64,000 nucleotides of DNA from Chryseobacterium joostei (GTDB lineage: Bacteria > Bacteroidota > Bacteroidia > Flavobacteriales > Weeksellaceae): positions 4,588,001 through 4,652,000 of the forward strand of contig NZ_CP033926.1 of assembly GCF_003815775.1 (NCBI RefSeq), read 5' to 3'. The notes below the pieces were generated by a model, which saw only the letters and a list, made by a program, of their open reading frames with translations, was not told the DNA's origin and searched no databases. How positions within the stretch are numbered: the stretch's first letter is position 1; every line of letters starts with the position of its first letter. The translations under genes were made by a program, and so were the position numbers. Below, piece by piece: positions 53,290-62,137 of the stretch.

Positions 53290-54639
53290 ATGAAGTTAAT
53301 AAAACTCGCAGAAGAACTCAGTGTTTCTGCAGAAGCCATAAAGCAGTTTATACAGGATTTCGATCTGGAATTGGTAGATTGCATCAGTACAAACTTTGAA
53401 GTAAAGGAAGATTTTGAAAAATTTGCCCGTGAAAATGTAGATTTTTTAAGATTATACGAACAGGATCTTGACAAGAATAAAACCTTGGAACAGATTGCAG
53501 AAGTCATTAATCAGCCTAAAGACAAAGTGGAAAAAGCCATTAAAGATAATAATCCTAATATCTTCGACAACGGTTTTTTCAAATCCTCTATTTCAAGTTA
53601 TGGTATAGATAATAAAATGGGAGGGAACTATAAGTTCGTATATGATTATTTTGGCCATAAGACCAGTTTACAGCAAAGAGATTTTATAGGATACAAAGAC
53701 CTGTTTTTCTACACATCTGCAGTACTGGAGCCATTTTTAAATCCCCAACAGATCAAGGACTGGGGAATCAATAAACCCGCAGGAATTATTTTATATGGAC
53801 CTCCGGGAAGCGGAAAGATTTTTTGGGCCAATAAAATTGCTGAAATTATAGGATATCAGTTTAAAGAAGTTAAAAAGCACTATCTGGGAACCTCATTCAT
53901 TGATGGAAATGAAATTAATTTTAGTGACTTTCTGCAAACCATGATGAAAGAAAATAAAATGCTGCTTTTCCTTGAGGATTTTGATGAAATTATGATGCAG
54001 AGAAAAGCAGAAAAAGATATTGCTTCCTGTAATCTTGAGGCTCAGGAGCTGATTCTTCATTACATTGGTAAGTTTGAAAAAGAAGGAGTACTAATGGTAG
54101 GTTCTGCCAACTCTGTTTCAGAAATTGATGAAGAAATTCTGGCACCTGGAAGATTTGATGTGATGATTCCTATATTTCCGCCTAATGCTTCGGAACGCTC
54201 AGAAATTATCTTATATGCTATGACCAGGGGGCTTGAAGAAGATTCCTTACTTTATAAGATTCTTAAAAATAATAAAGCAGATAAACTTCCTTTCTGGCAT
54301 GACGTTTCTTCAAGAATGAAAGCTTTTAGCAATACCATGCTGATCGACTTTACCCAAAGCCTAAAGAAGCGTATTAAAAATCTCTACCAAAGAACGAGAA
54401 ATGAAAAGCTTAAAATTGACAAAAATCTTTTGAATGGAGCCTTAAGAGATGCCACAGCAAAGCTTACTGAAGAATATCTGGATCAGGTAGCAAGATTTCT
54501 GGCTGATGCAATCATTAATAATTTTGAAGAATTTCATTTTAGAATTCAGGCATTGAAAAGTGAATTGGAGACTTATAAGATCGTTGAGCAGCCAAGGCGT
54601 GCCATTGGATTCCATCATAGCGGAGAAAAAGAAGAATAG
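53290..54639 (+). CDS. AAA-family protein with degenerate nucleotide motifs and IF2-N-like head
   Basis: 449 residues. The first 48 residues (LAEELSVSAEAIKQF) resemble the IF2 N-terminal fold. A linker with a second helical repeat leads into an AAA domain (about 140-330). Its Walker A is GPPGSGKI, with Ile177 replacing the usual Thr/Ser after the Lys. Its Walker B reads LFLEDFDE, with Glu229-Asp230 in place of Asp-Glu. APGRFD (the segment before the arginine finger) remains. The C-terminal part is helical with coiled-coil signs. It may bind but not hydrolyse ATP. No partner is evident in the neighbouring genes. Confidence 0.75.
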   Translation: MKLIKLAEELSVSAEAIKQFIQDFDLELVDCISTNFEVKEDFEKFARENVDFLRLYEQDLDKNKTLEQIAEVINQPKDKVEKAIKDNNPNIFDNGFFKSSISSYGIDNKMGGNYKFVYDYFGHKTSLQQRDFIGYKDLFFYTSAVLEPFLNPQQIKDWGINKPAGIILYGPPGSGKIFWANKIAEIIGYQFKEVKKHYLGTSFIDGNEINFSDFLQTMMKENKMLLFLEDFDEIMMQRKAEKDIASCNLEAQELILHYIGKFEKEGVLMVGSANSVSEIDEEILAPGRFDVMIPIFPPNASERSEIILYAMTRGLEEDSLLYKILKNNKADKLPFWHDVSSRMKAFSNTMLIDFTQSLKKRIKNLYQRTRNEKLKIDKNLLNGALRDATAKLTEEYLDQVARFLADAIINNFEEFHFRIQALKSELETYKIVEQPRRAIGFHHSGEKEE

Positions 54640-54733
54640 TTTTTAGAGGTTGAGAATAAGAGAGTCCTATTTTTGGACTCTGATCTATTTTGTATTATCC
54701 AATACTTTATACATTGTAAAAAAAACATCACTC

Positions 54734-55840
54734 ATGATCAGTATCTGGGAATTGGAAACCTTTTACCGTAAAAGAGATATCATTATTATTGGGGCCGGTT
54801 TTACCGGGCTTTGGACTGCCATATCCATCAAGGAGAAATATCCCGAAAAGTCTGTATTGATTATAGAACGGAATTCAATTCCATTAGGAGCTTCAACGAG
54901 GAATGCCGGATTTGCCTGCTTTGGAAGCCTTACAGAAGTCATTGCAGACTCCCAAAATATGGGTTGGGAAAAAACATTGGATCTTGTTAAAATGCGGTTT
55001 GATGGACTTCAAAAGATCAGACACTATTTTAAAAGTGATGAAATAGATTTTGAACTCAGTGGCGGTTATGAGATATTGAATACTGAAGAGCCTTTGTCAT
55101 ATCTGGAAGAGGTGAATGCTCAACTGAAATCCATAACTGGATTAGCGCAGACATATACCTTGAAACAGAACAAAATAAAAGACTTTGGATTAGGAAAATC
55201 CCAGTTTTTGATTGAAAATCCTTGTGAAGGAAGCCTGCACTCCGGGAAGTTATTACAAAAGCTTACAGAAAAGTGTCATGAACTGAAAATTGAGTTTTTA
55301 TTGGGAGCAGAGGTGAAAAAGATTGAGGAAACCTCAGATGAAGTTAAAGTTTATCTATCGGAAGATCTCTCTGTGAAAGCTGATGCACTGGTGTATTGTA
55401 CCAATGCCTTCAGCTCAAAATTTCTTGAGAATGAGAATATAATTCCTGCTCGCGGACAGATCTTATTGACTGAGCCTATAGAAAATTTACAATTGAAAGG
55501 AACTTTTCATTACGATGAGGGGTTTTATTACTTTAGAAATTTAGGAAATAGAATATTACTAGGTGGCGGGCGTAATCAGGATTTTAAAACTGAAGAAACT
55601 ACTGCCTTTGAAACTACAGAATTTCTCCAACATCATTTAGAAAGTTTTTTGAAAGTAGTTGTTCTGCCGGGTCATGAATTCAAGATTGCTCTCCGTTGGT
55701 CCGGAATAATGGCTATGGGTACTGAAAAGACCCCCATTGTGAAACCGATTTCAGAAAAACAGTTTTGCGCGGTAAGACTTTCAGGCATGGGAGTAGCCTT
55801 AGCTCCGAAAATAGGTGAAATTATAACGCAAATAATTTGA
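54734..55840 (+). CDS. FAD-dependent amino acid oxidase-type oxidoreductase
   Basis: 368 residues from ATG 54734 (MISIWELETFY); the frame opens at 54650. The dinucleotide-binding motif is IIIIGAGFTGLWTA (about 18-31). The C-terminal region has RGQILLT, YYFRNL, GGGRNQDF and RWSGIMAM, typical of the DAO/DadA family. A cytoplasmic flavoenzyme; the substrate could be an amino acid or a small amine. The 16-base gap to the next gene hints at an operon. Confidence 0.85.
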   Translation: MISIWELETFYRKRDIIIIGAGFTGLWTAISIKEKYPEKSVLIIERNSIPLGASTRNAGFACFGSLTEVIADSQNMGWEKTLDLVKMRFDGLQKIRHYFKSDEIDFELSGGYEILNTEEPLSYLEEVNAQLKSITGLAQTYTLKQNKIKDFGLGKSQFLIENPCEGSLHSGKLLQKLTEKCHELKIEFLLGAEVKKIEETSDEVKVYLSEDLSVKADALVYCTNAFSSKFLENENIIPARGQILLTEPIENLQLKGTFHYDEGFYYFRNLGNRILLGGGRNQDFKTEETTAFETTEFLQHHLESFLKVVVLPGHEFKIALRWSGIMAMGTEKTPIVKPISEKQFCAVRLSGMGVALAPKIGEIITQII

Positions 55841-55856
55841 TATAAAAACACAAACA

Positions 55857-56894
55857 ATGAAGAAAATGCTTTTTATTTTGGGACTAACTTGCTCGGTTTT
55901 TTGTTATTCTCAGAAAAAAGAAATGGTAGCTGCATTTAAAACAAAAAATTATATAGAAGCACTTTCCTTAGGACACAAAGTACTTGAAAACATCCCAAAC
56001 GATTTTGATGCTAATCTTCTCATGGCTGCATCTTATAACAATCTTGGAGACTTTCAGAAAAGTCTTTTGTATTCAACGAATCTTGAAACTCTTTCAGAGA
56101 ATGATGAAAAGAAGAGTTGGGCATTAATGCAACTAATGGCTGCTAATTATGGACTAGGAAATAAGGAAGCATCAAAAAAGTACTATGATCTGGTCAAAAG
56201 TATTAAGCTATCAGAAAAAGCGAAAACTGAATTGAATACTTTAATAAAACGGCTAGGTTTAGATGATTTTTATAATCAATGGAATATTGTGGAAACAGAA
56301 AATTTAATATTTCATTTTGAAAATTCCATTAGTGAGGAAGCCAGAAATAGGATTGCAAAAAGCCGGCAAAAAGCTTTTACAAAAATTAATGAATTTTTTG
56401 GAGCGAAATTGCCCAAGAAAATTGATTTTTTTGTTTGGGGTTCTAATGATACCTATAACGAGTTTTTGGAACATAATTTAGGGTTTACTCAGGCTAATTA
56501 CTGTGTTTCCCATAACAGGTTGAATCAAACTGCCGGCCATGAAATTGCTCATAATCTTAGTTTTTGGCGAGGAAGTAGGGGAAAAATTACGACACAGTTT
56601 ATTAATGAAGGAATAGGTGTTTGTTTCGATTTGAATGAGAATGATAAACTTGAAGCAGCTAAACAAGCCTATAAAAAATCTCCTATCGACATTAAAAAAG
56701 TATGGTCAGAAAACCAGAAAATTAGTAGTGATATTTTGTATCCTGTTTCAGGAGCATTTGTAGAGTTTTTAATCAAGTATGATAAAGTCAAGTTTATTGA
56801 ACTAAATAATGATCAAACGTATGAGAATGCTAAGAAAGTTTATGGAAACGAAATAGAAATCCTGATTGAAAATTTTATGAATAAACTGAAATAA
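55857..56894 (+). CDS. TPR protein with HExxH metallopeptidase-like motif
   Basis: 345 residues with a Sec signal peptide of about 17 residues. Residues 20-130 show TPR-like helices (ANLLMAASYNNLGDFQKS). The C-terminal half has GHEIAH (HExxH) followed about 25 residues later by INEGIG, the spacing of gluzincin zinc peptidases where NEG supplies the third ligand. No catalytic test was possible. A secreted zinc peptidase with TPR helices is the best reading; it follows the FAD enzyme gene by 16 bases. Confidence 0.7.
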   Translation: MKKMLFILGLTCSVFCYSQKKEMVAAFKTKNYIEALSLGHKVLENIPNDFDANLLMAASYNNLGDFQKSLLYSTNLETLSENDEKKSWALMQLMAANYGLGNKEASKKYYDLVKSIKLSEKAKTELNTLIKRLGLDDFYNQWNIVETENLIFHFENSISEEARNRIAKSRQKAFTKINEFFGAKLPKKIDFFVWGSNDTYNEFLEHNLGFTQANYCVSHNRLNQTAGHEIAHNLSFWRGSRGKITTQFINEGIGVCFDLNENDKLEAAKQAYKKSPIDIKKVWSENQKISSDILYPVSGAFVEFLIKYDKVKFIELNNDQTYENAKKVYGNEIEILIENFMNKLK

Positions 56895-56900
56895 AATAGC

Positions 56901-57206
56901 ATGAGTAATTATAAATATACATTATGGCTATCTATATTAACAATTCCTCTTGGGTTTATTGCAATTCTTGCAGGCGGAGGAGGACACGGGACCTATTTTC
57001 CTATACTGGCTATCTTTCCTTTTAGCTTGCTAGGAACATTTTTTAATGAAAAAATATCTTTATTTATTGGAATAGTACAGTTACCTATTTATGGTTTTTT
57101 AATCGATAAATTTAGTACAAGAAAAGTACTTCCTATCATTATTGCAGTACATGTTATATGTATGTATATTGTTTTTGTGTTGAAAAGAGAAACCTTTTTT
57201 AGTTAA
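56901..57206 (+). CDS. Small membrane protein
   Basis: 101 residues with three or four hydrophobic helices (for example YTLWLSILTIPLGFIAILAG). Not recognised. It starts six bases after the TPR peptidase stop and overlaps the end of the opposite-strand gene by four bases. Confidence 0.55.
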   Translation: MSNYKYTLWLSILTIPLGFIAILAGGGGHGTYFPILAIFPFSLLGTFFNEKISLFIGIVQLPIYGFLIDKFSTRKVLPIIIAVHVICMYIVFVLKRETFFS

Positions 57207-57475
57207 TTATTTTCCCACCAGATAAAAATTTCAGACGCCAATTCTTCTGAATTGAACTCAGATCTGTAAAGACCATAAGAAATACATAATTCAGTTTCTA
57301 TCATGTTTTTTAGTTGGTTCTTATCAGCCCCTTTTTCTAGTTTTTGAAGTAACTTTTCAGTTAAATGATCAAAACTGTTTTTAGAAATGCTGGGTATTAA
57401 ATTTTTTGAGACAATAAGTGCCATTAACCGAGCAAAATTCGCGTTGTGCTCATTAATCAAATCATTGAAATCCAT
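57203..57475 (-). CDS. Small helical protein, unknown
   Basis: 90 residues, all helical, no signal. Ends with an acidic and aromatic tail (ASEIFIWWENN). Not recognised. Convergent with the small membrane protein gene, sharing four bases. Confidence 0.45.
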   Translation of the reverse strand: MDFNDLINEHNANFARLMALIVSKNLIPSISKNSFDHLTEKLLQKLEKGADKNQLKNMIETELCISYGLYRSEFNSEELASEIFIWWENN

Positions 57476-57583
57476 TCAAACTTATTTTTTAGAATATAAA
57501 TATAAAAGAAAGATACTTTTTTTTCCTAGATCAAATTCTAAACCTTAACAAAACTCAAAACTCTCTACTCTAAAAGAATTCCT

Positions 57584-57591
57584 TATTTTTG
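57584..57591 (+). promoter_or_regulatory. prfB -7 box
   Basis: TATTTTTG, a perfect TAnnTTTG match, 17 bases before the GTG start at 57608. No -33 TTG at 19 bases. Confidence 0.5.
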
Positions 57592-57607
57592 TAAAAAAGA
57601 AAAACTC

Positions 57608-58720
57608 GTGATTAACAACGACCAGATAAAAGAAGTTCAATCCAGGATTGAAGACCTACATAGATACCTTCAGATTGAAAAAAAGAAGATAGAAATAGCC
57701 AACGATGATGAAAAAACAGCAGCTCCTGAATTTTGGGATAATCCTAAGACTGCAGAAGCTTTTCTGAAGCAGCTTCGATCCAAAAAAAAATGGGTGGAGG
57801 GTTATGATGAAATTCAGACACAGTTTGAAGACCTACAGGTTTTAGTTGATTTTGCTAAAGAAGATCCTGATTCTGAAAAAGAATTGGATGAAACCTTCCC
57901 ACAGCTGGTTGAAAAAATCGAGGACCTTGAATTCAAGAATATGCTTTCCAACGAGGGAGATGAGCTTTCGGCTGTTCTTCAGATTACGGCAGGAGCAGGA
58001 GGTACAGAAAGTTGTGACTGGGCATCTATGCTGATGAGAATGTACACCATGTGGGCAGAAAAGCAAGGCTATAAGATCCGTGAACTGAATTTTCAGGAAG
58101 GTGAGGTAGCCGGTGTGAAGACGGTTACTCTTGAAATTGAAGGTGAATATGCCTTTGGATACCTGAAAGGAGAGAATGGAGTACACCGTTTGGTAAGAAT
58201 TTCACCTTTTGACAGTAATGCTAAACGCCATACCAGCTTCGTTTCCGTGTATGTTTATCCGTTGGTGGATGATACCATTGAAATTAATATTAATCCTGCC
58301 GATATATCATTTGAAACAATGAGATCTTCCGGAGCAGGAGGGCAGAACGTAAACAAGGTTGAAACCGCTGTACGTCTTCGTCACGCACCTACAGGAATTA
58401 TCATTGAAAACTCAGAATCCCGTTCACAGCTTCAGAATAAAGAAAAGGCAATGCAGCTCCTTCGTTCCAGATTATACGAAATGGAATTGGAAGAACGTAT
58501 GAGAGCCAGAAATGAAATTGAAGCCAATAAAATGAAAATCGAGTGGGGAAGCCAGATCAGAAATTATGTGATGCACCCTTACAAATTAGTAAAAGATGTA
58601 CGTTCAGGCCATGAAACCTCAGATGTGGATGCCGTAATGAACGGAAATATTACCCCTTTCCTGAAAGCTTTTCTAATGGCTGATGGTACGGCTGTTTCCG
58701 ATGATGATATGGAGCTATAA
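57608..58720 (+). CDS. prfB: Peptide chain release factor 2
   Basis: 370 residues from a GTG start. Frees nascent chains at UGA and UAA. The SPF tripeptide (RISPFDSN) and the GGQ loop (GAGGQNVNK) are intact. In most bacteria the early part of the gene carries an in-frame UGA and a programmed +1 shift. Here the matching region ([13 protein letters not shown]) runs on in one frame with no UGA, so the frameshift control is absent. The C-terminus is complete. Confidence 0.94.
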   Translation: MINNDQIKEVQSRIEDLHRYLQIEKKKIEIANDDEKTAAPEFWDNPKTAEAFLKQLRSKKKWVEGYDEIQTQFEDLQVLVDFAKEDPDSEKELDETFPQLVEKIEDLEFKNMLSNEGDELSAVLQITAGAGGTESCDWASMLMRMYTMWAEKQGYKIRELNFQEGEVAGVKTVTLEIEGEYAFGYLKGENGVHRLVRISPFDSNAKRHTSFVSVYVYPLVDDTIEININPADISFETMRSSGAGGQNVNKVETAVRLRHAPTGIIIENSESRSQLQNKEKAMQLLRSRLYEMELEERMRARNEIEANKMKIEWGSQIRNYVMHPYKLVKDVRSGHETSDVDAVMNGNITPFLKAFLMADGTAVSDDDMEL

Positions 58721-58805
58721 AATATCATATGATTTTTAGTTAAAATCTTATAATTAATTTTTGTTTCAGACATTTTAGACTTATTTTTGTTGTTCATCGA
58801 TATAT

Positions 58806-59507
58806 ATGGAAGATTTCAATAGCTGGAAGGATTTATTAAACCCGGAGTTTTATATTAAAATGGGAGGGTTTTGGCTTATTTTGTTCATTGTTTTTGCTGA
58901 AACAGGTCTTTTTGTAGGATTTTTTCTACCTGGGGACTCATTATTGTTTGTTTCAGGAATTTATGCCGTTGAAATCATCAAGGAGACTTTCGGCTCCACA
59001 GGGAGTGATTTCTTAGATACAACACTTTTAGCTTCCGGTGTAGCACTTGCTGCTATTATAGGAAATGAAGTAGGTTACTATTTTGGACGTAAAGCAGGTC
59101 CGGCTTTGTATAAAAGACCAGATTCAATGCTTTTTAAGAAAAAATATCTATATCAGGCTCATGATTTCTTTGAAAAACATGGTGCATTAGCTATTATTAT
59201 GGCTAGGTTTTTACCTGTTGTAAGAACATTTACACCCATTGTTGCAGGAATTGTAAAAATGGATAAGAAAGAATTTCTAAGGGATAACGTTATCGGAGCA
59301 ATCCTGTGGTCATTTATTTTGATCTTTGCAGGACATTACCTTGATAAATTATTCATGGAACAATTTGGAATCAACTTAAAAGAGAAATTGGAATATATCA
59401 TCATTGTGATTGTATTGATAACAACACTTCCGGTGATCATCAAATTTGTTTTTGGTAAAAAAGAAGACTTCTCCAAATATGAAAACAATGATTCCGACCC
59501 TGAATAG
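58806..59507 (+). CDS. DedA family membrane protein
   Basis: 233 residues. The family core has ETGLFVGFFLPGDSLLF, GYYFGRKAG, and the arginine-containing segment MARFLPVVRTFTPIVAG. Four or five membrane helices. DedA proteins help transport lipid carriers across the membrane. Free-standing, followed by a hairpin terminator shared with a convergent hydrolase gene. Confidence 0.92.
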   Translation: MEDFNSWKDLLNPEFYIKMGGFWLILFIVFAETGLFVGFFLPGDSLLFVSGIYAVEIIKETFGSTGSDFLDTTLLASGVALAAIIGNEVGYYFGRKAGPALYKRPDSMLFKKKYLYQAHDFFEKHGALAIIMARFLPVVRTFTPIVAGIVKMDKKEFLRDNVIGAILWSFILIFAGHYLDKLFMEQFGINLKEKLEYIIIVIVLITTLPVIIKFVFGKKEDFSKYENNDSDPE

Positions 59508-59524
59508 GAATCAATAGAAATATA

Positions 59525-59556
59525 AAAAATAACCTGCTTTTTAGTAGGTTATTTTT
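59525..59556. terminator. Terminator between DedA and the hydrolase gene
   Basis: Stem AATAACCTGCT with AGTAGGTTATT around a TTTT-type loop, with A and T runs. It serves the plus-strand DedA gene and reaches into the last codons of the minus-strand hydrolase. Confidence 0.8.
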
Positions 59557-60418
59557 TTATCCATTCCAGAATATTCGGATAGATAATACTATCTCTTTTT
59601 GTTTTACTGAAAAACCTCGGAACATGGCCTGTTTTCTCCATAAAGATAAATCTATGGGGAACATTCATGTGGGTGAGCGCAGAGTCCATTGCCTGCCCCT
59701 GACGATGGTTAACAAGGAAATCATTGTTCCCCTGAAATAATAAGGTAGGAACATTGGTGATGTTGGCGATTGGGCTGGCTTCCTTAAAGGCTTCAGAAAT
59801 ATTGTTACGATCAAACTTAGCTCCCACCACTTTTTGAAAAGTAGGAGAAGTATATTTAGAATAAAATGAATTCAGATATTCCGGGCTGTAGAAATCTGTA
59901 GGTCCACTTAGAGAAATGATTTTTTTGATCTGATCAGGATGCTGGTATCCATATAATAAAGCAAGATGCCCACCGGCACTTTCACCCAAAAGAATATAAT
60001 TATTAGGTTGAAGTTCCGCTTTTTTGGCCAGAGAATTAAACCTTTCGATGACCAGGGCAATATCTTCCAGTTGTTGCTTATAGGTGATGTTCTTCTTCTT
60101 AGAGACCAATCGATAGTTCATGTTGATACTGGGAATCCTACTCTCAAAAAGCATTTTCTGGATTTGAATCATATGTTCCTTTTTCCCAAGCGTCCAGGCT
60201 CCACCATGTACAATCAGAACAACGGGAGAATCTTCGGCATAGTCTTTTGGAAGGAAGACATCCATTTTTTGTCTTGTATGCTCTCCGTATTTTAAGTTAT
60301 AGATTTTTTGCTGGCCATCCGGGCCTACCCAAACCCTGAACTTTGTATTACAGGACTGCAACAGGAAACTGGTGCATCCCATAGCGAAAAAATGATACTT
60401 GAGAATAAGCTTTTTCAT
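59549..60418 (-). CDS. Alpha/beta hydrolase of the esterase/lipase type
   Basis: 289 residues with a lipoprotein-like start (LLQSC, Cys near 23). Oxyanion HGGAW, nucleophile Ser in GESAGGH, and a late TGHVPRF His (catalytic). Resembles the hormone-sensitive-lipase or acetyl-xylan-esterase group. The substrate is unknown; likely exported and membrane-anchored. Confidence 0.85.
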   Translation of the reverse strand: MKKLILKYHFFAMGCTSFLLQSCNTKFRVWVGPDGQQKIYNLKYGEHTRQKMDVFLPKDYAEDSPVVLIVHGGAWTLGKKEHMIQIQKMLFESRIPSINMNYRLVSKKKNITYKQQLEDIALVIERFNSLAKKAELQPNNYILLGESAGGHLALLYGYQHPDQIKKIISLSGPTDFYSPEYLNSFYSKYTSPTFQKVVGAKFDRNNISEAFKEASPIANITNVPTLLFQGNNDFLVNHRQGQAMDSALTHMNVPHRFIFMEKTGHVPRFFSKTKRDSIIYPNILEWIKK

Positions 60419-60442
60419 AAATTAGAACCGAAAACAGTAGCT

Positions 60443-60934
60443 TTAAAAAGATTCTTTATGCAATGCATCTGCATAATTAAACAAAGATTTATTGTATCTG
60501 GGTAAATGTAGGGAAATTGCTTTTAAGGTTAATGATAATGCTTCTTTATATTCTCCTGCTGAGGAAAGGGAAAGTGCTAAAAAAGAGTCTACTGCATCAT
60601 TCAGTTCATCCGAATAATTTGCTTTTTCTTCTCTTAAAATATGGATGCTTTCCTCTATCTTTCCATTATTCCTTAATGTACTTGCCAGTTGGATTCTTGC
60701 TCTCCTTCTTCGTAAACCGGATAATCCCTGAGCTAATGCAGATCTGTATAAAGGTTCAGCTTCCTTTTCATGTCCTGTTGAGTCGAAAGTACAAGCCATT
60801 TCAAAATCTGCAATAGCTTGTGAGCCTTTAAGCAATGTGATATGTTCTTTAATTTGTTGAATAAATTCTTCATTGCTTATTGTTCCAAGCTTCTGCCAAA
60901 TCCTCTGTAATTGGATTTCCCAGTTTTCATCCAT
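60443..60934 (-). CDS. TPR protein
   Basis: 163 residues made of TPR-like helical pairs (DSTGHEKEAEPLYRSAL, TLRNNGKIEESIHI, SSAGEYKEALSLTLKAI). Cytoplasmic; a scaffold for protein contacts. Its start is 146 bases from the divergent DUF808 gene. It follows no known partner. Confidence 0.72.
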   Translation of the reverse strand: MDENWEIQLQRIWQKLGTISNEEFIQQIKEHITLLKGSQAIADFEMACTFDSTGHEKEAEPLYRSALAQGLSGLRRRRARIQLASTLRNNGKIEESIHILREEKANYSDELNDAVDSFLALSLSSAGEYKEALSLTLKAISLHLPRYNKSLFNYADALHKESF

Positions 60935-61038
60935 GATATAATTTTAAACAAAGATATAAAATATTGAAAACGAAGTTTTACTTTATAATTCTAAAAAATT
61001 ATTGTCGTGCTATGAATCATAAAATGGAATTAAATATT

Positions 61039-61046
61039 TATTTTTG
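61039..61046 (+). promoter_or_regulatory. -7 box of the DUF808 gene
   Basis: TATTTTTG, a full TAnnTTTG match, 34 bases before ATG 61081. No -33 TTG at the consensus distance. Confidence 0.45.
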
Positions 61047-61080
61047 CTGAACTTAACAAAGATTAAAAAAAAATTAAAAT

Positions 61081-61962
61081 ATGGCATCAGGCTTTTTTGC
61101 GATTTTAGATGATATTGCAGCATTAATGGATGATGTGGCAGTTACCAGTAAAATAGCTACACAGAAAACAGCAGGAATTTTAGGAGATGATCTGGCTGTA
61201 AATGCAGAAAAAGCCACCGGCTTTCTTTCTTCAAGGGAACTTCCTGTATTGTGGGCAATCACAAAAGGCTCATTTATCAATAAGCTTATTATTCTTCCCA
61301 TTGCTTTCCTGCTCAATTGGCTCTACAAACCAGCTATTGAGATGATTCTTATTTTGGGAGGTCTATATCTAGCCTTTGAAGGAGTGGAAAAAATCATTGA
61401 ATTCCTGTTTCATCGTTCCAAAAAAGGACATGAAGTAGTAAAAGAAAGTGCTGAAGATGAAGATTCTGAAGTTTCTGAGAAAGCAAAAATAAACTCAGCT
61501 ATCAGAACAGATTTTATCCTTTCCATTGAGATTGTAATTATTGCATTGGGGACGGTAATTCAGGAAAATCATCCACTTCTTACTCAGATTCTTACCGTAA
61601 CATTTGTGTCATTTATTGCTACAGTAGGGGTTTATGGAATTGTTGCCCTTATTGTGAGAATGGATGATGCAGGTTTTAAGTTAATCAAAAAAAGTCACGA
61701 CAAGGGATTCTTCTCCAAGTTGGGTCATTTGCTGGTAAAAGCATTGCCAATCATTATCAAGATTTTAGGAGTAGTAGGAACCATCGCTCTTATCTTGGTT
61801 TCAGGCGGTATTTTTACTCATAATATTCATTATTTACACGAATTGTTACCCACATGGCCTGCTATGCTTAAAGAATTTACATTCGGTATTGTAGGTGGCC
61901 TTGGTGCAGTTGCTTTGTTTACAATTGGTAAAGCAATATATTCATTGGCTACGAAAAAATAA
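61081..61962 (+). CDS. DUF808 (YedI-like) membrane protein
   Basis: 293 residues. The N-terminal region GFFAILDDIAALMDDVAVTS and the repeated ALA/DDLAVNAEKATGF are the DUF808 hallmarks. Several membrane helices follow in the C-terminal two thirds. Function unknown in all species. Preceded by a -7 box and followed by a strong terminator. Confidence 0.9.
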   Translation: MASGFFAILDDIAALMDDVAVTSKIATQKTAGILGDDLAVNAEKATGFLSSRELPVLWAITKGSFINKLIILPIAFLLNWLYKPAIEMILILGGLYLAFEGVEKIIEFLFHRSKKGHEVVKESAEDEDSEVSEKAKINSAIRTDFILSIEIVIIALGTVIQENHPLLTQILTVTFVSFIATVGVYGIVALIVRMDDAGFKLIKKSHDKGFFSKLGHLLVKALPIIIKILGVVGTIALILVSGGIFTHNIHYLHELLPTWPAMLKEFTFGIVGGLGAVALFTIGKAIYSLATKK

Positions 61963-61980
61963 GATATACTCTAAATCATA

Positions 61981-62016
61981 AAAAATCCTGTACTTGAAAT
62001 ATAGTACAGGATTTTT
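61981..62016. terminator. Terminator after the DUF808 gene
   Basis: Stem AAAAATCCTGTACT with AGTACAGGATTTTT and an eight-base loop. Strong on both strands. Confidence 0.9.
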
Positions 62017-62110
62017 TATTTAAAGCTGCCGATTAAAGTATCAATTCCCTTTTATTATTTTTGCTATCCAAACGTTTTAAATGGAATTGTATTACAGATT
62101 GATAAAACAA

Positions 62111-62133
62111 AAAAGAGACCCCTGAGGCCTCTT
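62111..62133 (-). terminator. dnaJ terminator
   Basis: Minus strand AAGAGGCC, loop TCAG, GGGTCTCTT, then a T run. It lies four bases after the dnaJ stop. Confidence 0.72.
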
Positions 62134-62137
62134 AATA

